A stretch of DNA of 64,000 nt from contig NZ_CP073100.1 in NCBI RefSeq assembly GCF_018137965.1, forward strand, positions 620,001 to 684,000. The letters run 5' to 3'. The notes under the pieces were generated by a model. It was not told the DNA's origin. It made no database searches and was given only the letters and a program-made list of their open reading frames with translations. The translations under genes and the position numbers were made by a program. Numbering within the stretch: the first letter of the stretch is position 1; the number at the start of each line of letters is the position of its first letter. Below are positions 53,342-62,395 of this stretch, one piece after another. The DNA comes from Luteolibacter ambystomatis (lineage in GTDB: Bacteria; Verrucomicrobiota; Verrucomicrobiia; Verrucomicrobiales; Akkermansiaceae).

Positions 53342-53920
53342 TCACACCACCGGCGTGCGCTCCAGATCGAACACGTCCACTTCCTTTTCCTCGAACAAGG
53401 TCTCCAGCGCTTCGAAGCCGTGTTCTTCCGCATACACCGCCTCGGATTCCGAGACGGGGATCATCATCAGCCAGAGCACTTCCTTCTCCGTCAGTTTCAC
53501 CGGTTCCAGCTCGTCCCATGGGAACGGTTCCGTGAACATCACATGTTGCATGGTACGGGATACGCCGTACATGGACACCAGATCTCCGAAAACGGCTCCC
53601 GGATAAACCGGCCAGCCTTCCTTGATCGAGCAGAACGCGGCCGTTGAGAGGATCGAGGCAAAAGCCTCGGCTTTGTCCGCGTTGCAGCCGCCGGTCAGCT
53701 CCAGGCACACCGGCTTGTCCATGCCTTCCACCTCCCGCGGATGATCGGACAGTCCCACGGTGGCGAAGGAAACCACGCCACGTTCCGGGGCGTCCGGGCA
53801 GCGCAGCACGTCCACGTGATGCTTTCCGGATTCATCGTGGAAGCGGACGACTTCGGGCTTGCCGCCGAAGACCGCCGCCAGATGACCCGCGATTTTCAAG
53901 TTGGACGCGCTTGTTTCCAT
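53342..53920 (-). CDS. Suppressor-of-fused (SUFU) domain protein
   Basis: The product has 192 residues from the ATG at 53920 (METSASNLK). Core features of the bacterial SUFU family are present: HHVDVLRCPDAPERGVVSFATVGLSDHP, a central CLELTGG segment, PWDELEPV, and the C-terminal GFEALETLFEEKEVDVFDLER. It is cytosolic. Bacterial members are often immunity or accessory proteins of unknown role. No toxin gene is next to it, so an immunity function is not supported here. Confidence 0.85.
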   Translation of the reverse strand: METSASNLKIAGHLAAVFGGKPEVVRFHDESGKHHVDVLRCPDAPERGVVSFATVGLSDHPREVEGMDKPVCLELTGGCNADKAEAFASILSTAAFCSIKEGWPVYPGAVFGDLVSMYGVSRTMQHVMFTEPFPWDELEPVKLTEKEVLWLMMIPVSESEAVYAEEHGFEALETLFEEKEVDVFDLERTPVV

Positions 53921-54042
53921 GCCCGTTCCCCTGACCCAATCGCGCGGCCGAGACAAGCGGAATGCGTCCCCGGGAGGCGCCACCCGAATTCCGTCCCTTG
54001 CCGGGTGAGGGTTCCTGCGCGAGGGTGGCGCGTTTGAGCTCC

Positions 54043-54957
54043 ATGAACCGTGCCCTTTTCCTCGCCGCCGCCACCGTTATCCTGGCCGCGTGCGACCGCC
54101 CTGATCCATCTCCGACCGGCAGCGGAGGCGGGGCCGCGGTTGTGGCTCCCGCTCCGATCACTGGTGAAATGCCGCAGGCAACACCGGGGGTGGAGATGGA
54201 TGTCGCCTTGCAGGAAAAGGCCCGCAGCCTTGCCAAGGAAGATCCCGTCGGTGGTCTGCGATGGCTTTTTTCCAAGGGTTTGGTGGCGGAGTCGGGTGCT
54301 TGTCTCTCCGCGTATCTCGACCTTCTGGCAAAGGAGCGCTCCCCAGCCATGCTGGATCTGGCCGACCTGATCGAATCCCCGCAGGTCCGTGCTGCCTATC
54401 AATCCGCCGCCTATGAGGTGCTGGCGAATCAGGACTCCGCTCTCGCCTGGCGCTTGTGGACGGAACGAAGTGCCACTCATCCCGATGAGCCCGTACGGCC
54501 GATGGTGCTTCATCAGTTCCGGAATGAAGGCTTCCGCCAGGCGTGGGACGAACTGCAACGGCGCAAACCCGGGAGCAGTCTGGATCTTGCGGCTTTTCGC
54601 ACGATCCTAGGCTCGGAGAAACTGAGTCAGGACGATGCTGCATTTGCGGTCACGCTTCTGAGAAACCTGTCCGATGGGTCAGGTAAGGAGCTGCTGACCG
54701 AGCCGAAGATCGTGGAAACGCTCTGTCGACTCGACCTTTCAGGCTTGGGCGATTGGCTGGTATCGCTGCCGACCGATCCACGGTATGACCCTGCTTTCTC
54801 GGCGATGGCGGCGGACTCGGCGGGGAAACACGATTTCACCGCCGCCCAATCGTGGCTGGAGCGGATTCAAAGTCCGGACCAGCGGGAAGCAACGTTGGCC
54901 TGCGTCCGCGACCACATGTCGTCCACCTTGGCCGATTCGAAACCGAAGGTGGACTGA
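54043..54957 (+). CDS. Lipoprotein of unknown function
   Basis: The product has 304 residues. The ATG at 54043 gives lipobox L14-A-A-C17 after MNRALFLAAATVI. A Pro/Gly/Ala linker follows (~18-45), then an all-helical region with TPR/HEAT-like spacing (VGGLRWLFSKGLVAESGACLSAYLDLLA, DSALAWRLWTERS, SAMAADSAGKHDFTAAQSWLERI). PVC bacteria have many lipoproteins of this shape. No catalytic motif is visible. It is convergent with the sulfatase gene (15 bp apart). Confidence 0.75.
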   Translation: MNRALFLAAATVILAACDRPDPSPTGSGGGAAVVAPAPITGEMPQATPGVEMDVALQEKARSLAKEDPVGGLRWLFSKGLVAESGACLSAYLDLLAKERSPAMLDLADLIESPQVRAAYQSAAYEVLANQDSALAWRLWTERSATHPDEPVRPMVLHQFRNEGFRQAWDELQRRKPGSSLDLAAFRTILGSEKLSQDDAAFAVTLLRNLSDGSGKELLTEPKIVETLCRLDLSGLGDWLVSLPTDPRYDPAFSAMAADSAGKHDFTAAQSWLERIQSPDQREATLACVRDHMSSTLADSKPKVD

Positions 54958-54972
54958 CGAACTCCGCGCCGA

Positions 54973-57162
54973 TTACTTCGGCAGACCCAGTTTGACCAAG
55001 GTCGGTTCAAGAGCCTCCGCCCAGCGCTTGTAGCCCTCTGCCTGCGGGTGGAGGAAGTCCGGCATGATCTCCTTGGGCAGCAGGCCGTCGGGATTCAGGA
55101 AACGGTCGTTCACATCGAGATGGATGACCTGGGTGCCATCCGCGAAGGCCTTGATGCGTTCGTTGATCTCGTTGTTGCGGACGCGCATCTTGTCTTCGGC
55201 CTTCTCGCCGCGTGGGAAGACGGAGAGCAGCACGATCTTCGCATCCGGCTTGCGGGCGCGGAGGATGTCGAGGATGCGGCGCACTCCGGAGGCGGTGTCC
55301 TCCGCCGGGTCCATGCGATGGCCGGTGTTGTTGGTGCCGATCATCAGCACGAAGACCTTCGGATCGACGTTGTCCAACTCGCCGTTCATGAGCCGCCAGA
55401 TGACATGCTCGGTGCGGTCGCCGGAGAAGCCGAGGTTGAGCGCCTTGCGGCCCGCGTAGTATTCCGTCCAGATCTCCTTGCCGGGGCCTTCCCAGCCCTG
55501 GGTGATGGAGTCACCGATGAAGACGAGATCGTGCGGGCCTTCCTTCGCGAGCTTCATTTTCTCGTTGTGGCGCTGGCGCCACCACTGGAGTTCCTCGCCG
55601 CGCTGGGCCGTGGTGGTGGCGGGATTGATGCCGTAGCCGGCCTTGAGTTCGGCGAGGCGTTTCTTGAGACCTTCGAGAATGGGCGCGTAGGCCGGATCAT
55701 CGGCCACGGACTTCAGTTCCTGCGGGTCCTTTTTCAGGTCGAAAAGGTTCCATTGTTTCGTTTTCGGGAACCACATCAGCTTGTAGCCGCTGTTGCGGAC
55801 GCCTTCGTGCGGGGCCACGGCGTGGGTGGTCTCTCCACTATAGAAATAGTAGATCGCATCGCGCCAGCCGTCCGGAGTCTTGTCCCCGGCTTTCAGGACG
55901 GGGATGAGGCTCCTGCCCTGCATGTCCGGCGGGACGGGGACATGCGCCGCATCGAGGAAGGTCGGCGCGTAGTCGATGTTCTGGATCAGCGAGGCATTGC
56001 GGACTCCCGCGGGAACCACGCCGGGCCAGCGGATGATGAACGGCATCGAGAGTGATTCCTCGAACATCCAGCGCTTGTCGAACCAGCCGTGCTCGCCGAG
56101 ATAGAAGCCCTGGTCGGCGCAGTAGATGACGATGGTGTTCTTCGCGAGGCCGCTCTTGTCGAGGTAGTCGAGCATCTTGCCCACGCCCTCGTCCACCGCG
56201 CGGACGCAGCGCAGGTAGTCCTTCATGTAGCGCTGGTACTTCCAGCGGACCACGGCCTTCTCATCGAGCTTGCCGTCCTTCATGTCCGCCAGGAATTTCT
56301 GGTTCTCCGGCCCGTAGGCGGCGTTCCAGGTCGCGAGCTGCTCCGGCGTCATGCGTTGAAGCTCACCGTTGCGGTCGGCGCCGGTGAAAAACTTCGGATA
56401 GAGGTTCTCGCCGGGGAGTTTCATGTCATTTCCCCATGAGAAATCGTTCGCGATCTGCATCGCTTGCTTCTTGAGCGATTCGTCGCGGTTCGCGTAGTCG
56501 TCGAATAGGGTGGGCGGTTCCGGGATGGTGACGCCGTCGAAGAGATGCATGTGGCGCGCCGCGGGCGACCAGTTGCGGTGCGGGGCCTTCTGCTGGAACA
56601 TCAGCACGAAGGGCTTCGACTTGTCCCGGCCGCTTTCCAGCCAGGAGAGAGCCTTGTCCGTGATCAGATCGGTGACGTAGCCGTTCTCGCGCTTCGATCC
56701 GGCGGAGGTGATGAACTCCGGATTATAGTACATCCCCTGGCTGTTGAGGATCTCCCAGTGGTCGAAGCCGGTCGGCGTGGAATCGAGGTGCCACTTGCCG
56801 ATGATCGAGGTCTGATAGCCCGCTTTCTGCAGCAGTTTCGGAAAGGTCTGCTGGGTGCCATCGAAGCGCGAACCGCTGTTGTCGATGAAGCCGTTGGTGA
56901 CGGAGTGCTTGCCGGTGAGCACCGTGGCGCGGGATGGGCCGCAGATGGAATTCCCGCAATACGAGCGGGTGAACACCGCGCCATCCTTGGCGATGCGGTC
57001 GATGTTCGGCGTGGGGGCCACGTCCTTGAGCGGCCCGCCATAGGAGGAAATCGCGTTCAGAGCGTGGTCATCCGAGAAGATGAACACGATATTCGGCCGG
57101 TCTTCCGCGCGGGCGGCGGCGAGGGACAAGCAGGCTGCGGCAAACAATGAGGACAAACGCAT
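54973..57162 (-). CDS. Secreted sulfatase fused to an SGNH esterase
   Basis: The product has 729 residues from the ATG at 57162 (signal MRLSSLFAAACLSLAAARA); a TTG 12 codons upstream is less likely. Residues ~20-480 are a type I sulfatase: metal ligands Asp31/Asp32 (FSDDH), the formylglycine motif C74-G-P-S-R78 and IGKWHLD, QGFYLGEHGWFDKR. Residues ~510-729 are a complete SGNH hydrolase: VFIGDSITQGW, NLGFSGDR, MIGTNN and PDFLHPQAEGY (Asp-x-x-His). One polypeptide would therefore remove sulfate and acyl groups, probably from the same polysaccharide. A sulfatase-maturing enzyme must be supplied elsewhere. Confidence 0.92.
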   Translation of the reverse strand: MRLSSLFAAACLSLAAARAEDRPNIVFIFSDDHALNAISSYGGPLKDVAPTPNIDRIAKDGAVFTRSYCGNSICGPSRATVLTGKHSVTNGFIDNSGSRFDGTQQTFPKLLQKAGYQTSIIGKWHLDSTPTGFDHWEILNSQGMYYNPEFITSAGSKRENGYVTDLITDKALSWLESGRDKSKPFVLMFQQKAPHRNWSPAARHMHLFDGVTIPEPPTLFDDYANRDESLKKQAMQIANDFSWGNDMKLPGENLYPKFFTGADRNGELQRMTPEQLATWNAAYGPENQKFLADMKDGKLDEKAVVRWKYQRYMKDYLRCVRAVDEGVGKMLDYLDKSGLAKNTIVIYCADQGFYLGEHGWFDKRWMFEESLSMPFIIRWPGVVPAGVRNASLIQNIDYAPTFLDAAHVPVPPDMQGRSLIPVLKAGDKTPDGWRDAIYYFYSGETTHAVAPHEGVRNSGYKLMWFPKTKQWNLFDLKKDPQELKSVADDPAYAPILEGLKKRLAELKAGYGINPATTTAQRGEELQWWRQRHNEKMKLAKEGPHDLVFIGDSITQGWEGPGKEIWTEYYAGRKALNLGFSGDRTEHVIWRLMNGELDNVDPKVFVLMIGTNNTGHRMDPAEDTASGVRRILDILRARKPDAKIVLLSVFPRGEKAEDKMRVRNNEINERIKAFADGTQVIHLDVNDRFLNPDGLLPKEIMPDFLHPQAEGYKRWAEALEPTLVKLGLPK

Positions 57163-57243
57163 CGCCGCCCATACGAAGAAAAAACCGGGATGTTTCAAGA
57201 CGAATGGTGGTCGCCCCAGCCGACCGGGTGGAAGGATTTCCGG

Positions 57244-58692
57244 CTACAACTGATCCGCGAGGGATTCCGCGAGCGGGGCGATCATGCTATCGGTGTCGGA
57301 TTTCTTCATGCGGGGGGAAATCCGGAAATCCGGAGTGAAAACCGCGTTTTCCAGGGACTTGACCGTGGCGGGATCATTGGTGGAGAGATTGAGCTCACGG
57401 TTGATGCGCATGCTCAGGGTATCGAGATTGGCGGAACCGAAGGTGGCCCAGCCATCGGCGATCATCACCTTCATGTGGGTCATGCGCGGATAGCGATAGA
57501 CCTTCACGCCCGCCCTCATCACATCGCGTGCGGTGGCGGCATTTCCGGCATCCATGATGGTGGAGTCGCCACGACTCGGCAGGATCACGCGGACATCCAC
57601 GCCACGGCGGGCGGCGGCGATGAGTTCGTCCGCGATGTCATCCGCGGCGAAGTAGGGATTCTCGATCCACACACGCTTGCGGCTGGCATTGATCGCAAGG
57701 CGGGTGGCCTTGAGCACGTCGTAGCGTCCCTCCGCCGGATCAGTGCGCAGGATGCGGAAGGCGGGACCGTTGCCCGGAGGCGTGCGGCGATACCAGGAGG
57801 GTGCTTTCAGAAGCGCGAGGTCGCCGACGGGACCGGCCTTCCTCCAGGCGCGGTTGAATTCGAGCTGGAGCGGCACGGTGATGGGACCTTCGATCCGTGC
57901 CATCAGGTCGTGCCACTCGGACTCGTATTCGCGGCCGATGTTCATGCCTCCGAGGTAGGCGCGCTCCGCATCGAAGACGAGTAGCTTGGTGTGATCGGAA
58001 ACAAGCCATGGATCGAGCACGCGGCGGACCCGGACCTTGGAGCCGTCTTCCAGATGCTCGCCGATGTTGCCGGGCGGTGAGAATCCTTGAGGGCCTTTGG
58101 TCTCCGGCGGAGCGGTCTGGGCGAACGTGGTACCGACGTCATCGAAGAGCACGCGCACTCGGACCTCGTTCGAGCGGGCTTTGAGCAGGTCGGCGCAGTG
58201 GACGGCGGTGTCGTCGTTGTCGAAAATGAACACTTGCACATCGATGGTCTTTTTCGCCTGGGCCACCTCCTTGCGGAAATCCGAGAAGAACGCGGGGCCA
58301 TCCACGCGAAAGGTGGCCTTGCCCGGCTCGGCGTGGCGGATGTGCTTCCGGTCCAACAGGCGCTCGAATTCCGGTGTGCCGGGGATTTCCGGAGGCGGCG
58401 GATCGACGAAGTCCGCCAGGGAGACGGACGAGCGGAAAATCGTGCGGATGCGCTGGTAGGCGAGGGCGAACCCGACTTTGGTGGTGGTCACGGGCTGGCG
58501 CACGGTGGCGAGCGCGGTGGAGCGGAGCAGGGTCAGGCCGATTTCGCGGCTGCTGTCCAGCGGATCGGCCGATTGGGAGCGGCGCTCGCTGGAGCGGCGG
58601 GCATTCATGCTGAAGCTGCCACAGGACGGGAGAAGGAGAACGGGCAGGAGCAGGGTTGCGAGGGCCGTCAGCCGCTTCCGTCGGTTCGTCAT
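57244..58692 (-). CDS. Phospholipase D-superfamily lipoprotein (cardiolipin synthase-like)
   Basis: The product has 482 residues. The ATG at 58692 leads to a lipobox L21-P-S-C24. Both HKD motifs are present: SDHTKLLVFDAERAYLGGMN and THMKVMIADGWATFGSANLD, with the usual preceding FIFDNDDTA and WIENPYFAADD segments. The family makes or breaks phosphodiester bonds in phospholipids; cardiolipin synthases are its commonest bacterial members. Lipid anchoring places it in the envelope rather than fused to membrane helices as in ClsA. It is monocistronic. Confidence 0.9.
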   Translation of the reverse strand: MTNRRKRLTALATLLLPVLLLPSCGSFSMNARRSSERRSQSADPLDSSREIGLTLLRSTALATVRQPVTTTKVGFALAYQRIRTIFRSSVSLADFVDPPPPEIPGTPEFERLLDRKHIRHAEPGKATFRVDGPAFFSDFRKEVAQAKKTIDVQVFIFDNDDTAVHCADLLKARSNEVRVRVLFDDVGTTFAQTAPPETKGPQGFSPPGNIGEHLEDGSKVRVRRVLDPWLVSDHTKLLVFDAERAYLGGMNIGREYESEWHDLMARIEGPITVPLQLEFNRAWRKAGPVGDLALLKAPSWYRRTPPGNGPAFRILRTDPAEGRYDVLKATRLAINASRKRVWIENPYFAADDIADELIAAARRGVDVRVILPSRGDSTIMDAGNAATARDVMRAGVKVYRYPRMTHMKVMIADGWATFGSANLDTLSMRINRELNLSTNDPATVKSLENAVFTPDFRISPRMKKSDTDSMIAPLAESLADQL

Positions 58693-58777
58693 CACCGCAT
58701 CATGGTCCAACAAAAGGCGGATGGCAAGTTGCCGACAATTGCTTGCGGCGGCGCACGTGCTGTTGGAAGCTCATGCC

Positions 58778-59089
58778 ATGGCGATTGAACATCACGTTTA
58801 TTTCTGGCTGAAGGAAGAGTACAAGGGCGAGGCCGAGCGCGCCGCGTTCGAGGCCGGCCTTGAGAAGCTTTTCGAAATCCCGCAGGTCGTCGAAGGCCTC
58901 TGGGGCACCCCCGCGCCGGTCATGGATCGTCCGGTGATCGACAAGTCCTGGGACTACGCGCTTTCGATGACCTTCGACACCATCGCGGAGCAGGACATCT
59001 ATCAGGAAGATGCCGACCACCATGTCTTCATCGAGTCCTTCAAGGACACGTGGGAACGTGTGCTGGTGATGGACGTCCAGCCGCACTGA
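58778..59089 (+). CDS. Dabb-type stress-responsive alpha/beta barrel protein
   Basis: The product has 103 residues from the ATG at 58778 (MAIEHHVYFWLKEEYKGEAE). The Dabb fold is shown by the N-terminal HHVYFWLK strand, the central GTPAPVMDRPVIDKSWDYALSMTFD and the C-terminal HHVFIESFKDTWERVLVMD. It forms a small dimeric cytosolic barrel. The function of most bacterial members is unknown. Confidence 0.88.
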   Translation: MAIEHHVYFWLKEEYKGEAERAAFEAGLEKLFEIPQVVEGLWGTPAPVMDRPVIDKSWDYALSMTFDTIAEQDIYQEDADHHVFIESFKDTWERVLVMDVQPH

Positions 59090-59109
59090 GCGGTTTGCTT
59101 TACGCGCGG

Positions 59110-59129
59110 AACGCGAGGGACCTCGCGTT
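59110..59129. repeat. Short palindrome after the Dabb gene
   Basis: aacgcgagg and cctcgcgtt are exact complements around a two-base centre, 20 bp past the Dabb stop codon. It may act as a weak terminator, and it shares the cctcgcg core of the repeat at 9284-9309. Confidence 0.5.
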
Positions 59130-59157
59130 TCGTGTGTCCGATGACAAACCGGGCACC

Positions 59158-61014
59158 TCACCCTGCCGGATAAAACGGCCAGATGAAGGGGATCAGCGTG
59201 CAGGCGGTGATCCAGCAGATGATGTTGAGAGGAATGCCCACGCGCAGGAAGTCCGAGAACTTGTAGCCACCGGGGCCATAGACCATCATGTGGGTCTGGT
59301 AGCCCATCGGCAGGGCGAAGGCGGTGGAGGCGGCCACGGTGACGGCCATGACAAAAGGCCAGTGGCTCACGCCGAGGCTGGCGGCAAGTTTCACCACGAT
59401 GGGGACCATCATGACCGCGGTGGCGTTGTTCGAGAGCACCTCGGTGAGCAACAGGGTCATCAGGAAGATGGCCCACAGCATCACGCCGGGCAGCATTTCA
59501 TGGGAGATGTGACCGCGCGCCAGCCCGACGAGGCTGTCGGCCAGCCAGCGGGCGGTGCCGGTGTTCTGCATGGCCATGCCGAGGCCGAGCAGGCCGTAAA
59601 GCATCAGCAACACCTGCCAGTCGATACTGGTGTAGGCATCGCGAGGCGTTACCACCTTCATCCACAGCAGGGCCAGTGCGCCGACGAGGGCGGCATAGTG
59701 GATGGGGATTTGTGGCAGCCAGGGCCATACGCCGTCCTTGCCACCGAGGAAGTCGGTCAATGTGGCGACCAATACAACACCGACGAGCGTGCCCCATGAG
59801 AGCCAGATGTGATGGGCCGGCTGGCGTGGAGTGGCATCGTCCTCCGGTGCATCGTCCGGCGAATCCGTGAGGATGAAATCGCGGGTGGCTTCCAGGTCGT
59901 CCAGGTTGTTGAGTGCGGTGATGACGAGCAGGGTGTCACCGCTTTCCAGTGCCTCGTTCGCGATCTGGCTGGTGATGTTCACTCCATTCCGGTGCAACGC
60001 GAGCACGACGCAGTTGTAGCGCTGGCGGAAATCGGACGCCGCGAGCGTTTCACCGATGAGCGAGGATTCATCCCGCACCACGAGTTCGGTGACGATGCCA
60101 TCGACGGTGGACAGCACTTGCGCGCCGATCTCCGCGAAGAGCGCGTCCGGTTTTGCGGCCCGGCCGCGGCGGCGGTGGAGCGCGATGAGAAAGCGGTCGT
60201 TCTTCTCGACGGTGAGCGTCTTGAGGGACTTCATCACGCGCGCGCCCTTGCGGCGGACCTCCATGATGTGGATGCCATTGGCGCGGTCGAAGAGGGCGGT
60301 TTCCGTGAGCTTCTGTCCGATCAGCGGCGATTGGTCGGAAACGAGCAGATGATAAAGAGGCGTGGTGCGCTGGGTGATCTCCAGCGTGCCGGAGATGGAG
60401 GTGCGGGCGGGGATGAGTTTTGGCCCGAAGATGGCCAGATAGCCGATACCCGCGATCGTGAGGGGAATGCCGACCGGCGCGAGTTGGAACATGGACATCG
60501 GCTCCATGTGGAGATCCTTCAGCGTGCCATTCACCAGCAGGTTGGTGGAGGTGCCGATCAGCGTGCAGCAGCCGCCGAGGATGGAACTGTAGGACAGCGG
60601 CATCAGCAGGCGGGATGCGGGGATGTCCTTCGAGCGGGCGAGGCCGAGGGCCACCGGCAGCAGGATCGCGACGATGGCAGTGTTGTTCATCCACGCGCTG
60701 AAGAAGGCGGTGAGCAGCGAGAACGCCAGCATCGCCATGCGGGTGTTGTTCGGCAGCTTGTCGCGCAAGACCCGGCCGATGTGGTCGACAGCCCCCGATT
60801 TCTCCAAGGCTCCGCCGATGATGAAAAGAGCGGCGATGGTGAGCGGCGCCTCGTTCCTGAAGACGTCCGTCATCTTGTTCGCGTCCACCAGCCCGAGCGC
60901 CACCACGGCACAGAGAACCGTGAGCGCGATCACGTCCGGCGCGGCCCATTCGCGGATGAAGGCGACGAGTGTGACGGCGATGACCGTCAGGGTGAGTGCG
61001 ATCTCCAGTGTCAT
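59158..61014 (-). CDS. SLC13/DASS-type anion transporter with two RCK_C domains
   Basis: The product has 618 residues. About 12 hydrophobic segments flank a central soluble region (~205-395) with two TrkA_C/RCK_C-like repeats (PLIGQKLTETALFDRANGIHIMEV and SSLIGETLAASDFRQRYNCVVLAL, ESGDTLLVI). Transport signatures are AWMNNTAIVAILLPV, TLIGTSTNLLVNG, LTEVLSNNATAVMMVPI and ALPMGYQTHMMVYGPGGY. Close relatives are annotated as sulfate or other divalent-anion transporters. A sulfate-binding protein is encoded 180 bp upstream on the same strand, which favours sulfate. Confidence 0.9.
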   Translation of the reverse strand: MTLEIALTLTVIAVTLVAFIREWAAPDVIALTVLCAVVALGLVDANKMTDVFRNEAPLTIAALFIIGGALEKSGAVDHIGRVLRDKLPNNTRMAMLAFSLLTAFFSAWMNNTAIVAILLPVALGLARSKDIPASRLLMPLSYSSILGGCCTLIGTSTNLLVNGTLKDLHMEPMSMFQLAPVGIPLTIAGIGYLAIFGPKLIPARTSISGTLEITQRTTPLYHLLVSDQSPLIGQKLTETALFDRANGIHIMEVRRKGARVMKSLKTLTVEKNDRFLIALHRRRGRAAKPDALFAEIGAQVLSTVDGIVTELVVRDESSLIGETLAASDFRQRYNCVVLALHRNGVNITSQIANEALESGDTLLVITALNNLDDLEATRDFILTDSPDDAPEDDATPRQPAHHIWLSWGTLVGVVLVATLTDFLGGKDGVWPWLPQIPIHYAALVGALALLWMKVVTPRDAYTSIDWQVLLMLYGLLGLGMAMQNTGTARWLADSLVGLARGHISHEMLPGVMLWAIFLMTLLLTEVLSNNATAVMMVPIVVKLAASLGVSHWPFVMAVTVAASTAFALPMGYQTHMMVYGPGGYKFSDFLRVGIPLNIICWITACTLIPFIWPFYPAG

Positions 61015-61115
61015 GAGTCAGGCGGCACCCCGTGTGGGGAAGCCGGGCGTTTCCATGACTACCCCGCCCATGTTTGGCAAGAAATGCCTGATTCGCGGAG
61101 AATGTGCGGAAGCCC

Positions 61116-61165
61116 AAAAAAATGCCCCTCCGCCCGGCCCGCAAGGGGGAGCCGGGCGGAGGGGC
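61116..61165 (-). terminator. Terminator of the sulfate-binding protein gene
   Basis: Read leftward, a 14-bp perfect stem (61124-61137 with 61152-61165) is followed by seven T. It separates the binding-protein gene from the transporter gene. Confidence 0.92.
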
Positions 61166-61194
61166 GAACCACCGCAAGGAAACTGTCGGATGCG

Positions 61195-62232
61195 TCAGGG
61201 CGAATAGATCTGATCGAAGATGCCGCCGTCCGCGAAGTGGGTCTTCTGGGCCTCGGCCCAGCCGCCGAACTCCTCCTCGATCTTGTAGAGCTTCAACTCG
61301 GGGAAATCGGCGGTGTGTTTCGCCAGCACTTCCGGGGAACGGGGACGGAGCTTGTGCTTGGCGGCGAGTTCCTGGGACGCTGGCGTGTAGAGCGCATCGA
61401 GGTAGGCCTTCGCCAGCGCCTGGTTGCCGTGCTTGGCCGCGTATTTTTCAACGACGGCGACGGGTGCCTCGGCGAGCACGCTGGAGGCCGGATAGACGAT
61501 TTCGTTTTTGTCCGCGCCGAGTTCGCGGAGAGCGAGGTGGGCCTCGTTTTCGAACGTGAGCAGCACATCGCCGATTTCCCGCTGGGCGAAGGTGGTGGTG
61601 GCACCGCGGCCGCCAGCATCCAGCACCGGGACGTTCTTGAACAGCTTGTTCACGAACTCCTTCGCTGTGGCATCAGTGCCGCCGGAGAGGTGCTTTGCGT
61701 GCGTCCACGCGGCGAGGTAGCTGTAGCGGCCGTTGCCGGAGGTCTTCGGATTCGGGATGATGACCTGGAGACCGGGCTTCACCAGATCGTCCCAGCCCTT
61801 GATCTGCCTGGGGTTTCCCTTGCGGACGAGGAAAACGATGGTGGAGGTGTAGGGCGAGGCGCGATCCGGGAAGCGGTCCACCCAGTCCTTCGCCACCAGA
61901 CCGTTCTGGGCGAGGATGTCGATGTCGGTCGATTGGTTCATCGTCACCACATCGGCCTCGAGGCCATCCAGCACCGAGCGTGCCTGCTTCGAGGAGCCGC
62001 CATGGGACTGGTCGATCTTCGGAGTCTCACCGGTCTTGGCTTTCCACTCGGCGGCGAAGGAGGCGTTGAACTCCTTGTAGAACTCTCGGGTGACGTCGTA
62101 GGAGGCGTTGAGGAGAGTCGGCGCGGAGAGCGCGGTGCCGCTGGAAACGAGCAGCAGGACAAGGTGGGAGGAAAGGCGGCGCCAGACGCGGCGGCGCGGC
62201 GGGACGGATTCGAGGATGGGATTCGGAGTCAT
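61195..62232 (-). CDS. sbp: Periplasmic sulfate-binding protein
   Basis: The product has 345 residues. The ATG at 62232 (MTPNPILESVPP) is chosen because the signal helix (LSSHLVLLLVSSGTALSA) then begins about 22 residues in; the open frame further upstream is junk-like. Family motifs are LLNASYDVTREFYKEFN, the anion-binding QSHGGSSKQARSV, VVTMNQSTDID, RKGNPRQIKGWDDL and NPKTSGNGRYSYLAAW. It delivers sulfate or thiosulfate to an ABC importer. No cysT, cysW or cysA gene is adjacent, and a strong terminator follows, so it stands alone here. Confidence 0.93.
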   Translation of the reverse strand: MTPNPILESVPPRRRVWRRLSSHLVLLLVSSGTALSAPTLLNASYDVTREFYKEFNASFAAEWKAKTGETPKIDQSHGGSSKQARSVLDGLEADVVTMNQSTDIDILAQNGLVAKDWVDRFPDRASPYTSTIVFLVRKGNPRQIKGWDDLVKPGLQVIIPNPKTSGNGRYSYLAAWTHAKHLSGGTDATAKEFVNKLFKNVPVLDAGGRGATTTFAQREIGDVLLTFENEAHLALRELGADKNEIVYPASSVLAEAPVAVVEKYAAKHGNQALAKAYLDALYTPASQELAAKHKLRPRSPEVLAKHTADFPELKLYKIEEEFGGWAEAQKTHFADGGIFDQIYSP

Positions 62233-62395
62233 GGCCAACGGGAAAGCGGAGGGGGCTGCGGATGAGGCGGCCGGTTGCGGTTGCTGTCGCTTCCCGTGTG
62301 GGGTGGCTGGCTTTTGAATGTAGATTGATTGGTGGGAATTCAAGTGGAAAAACGGGATCGGGGTGTAGTGCTTTGGAGGTGAGTCGATTAGATTC

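Noticed and set aside
59809..62265. + strand frame of about 818 codons over the transporter and sulfate-binding protein genes
   Set aside because: Both minus-strand genes carry clear family motifs and a terminator between them; the + frame has shadow composition.
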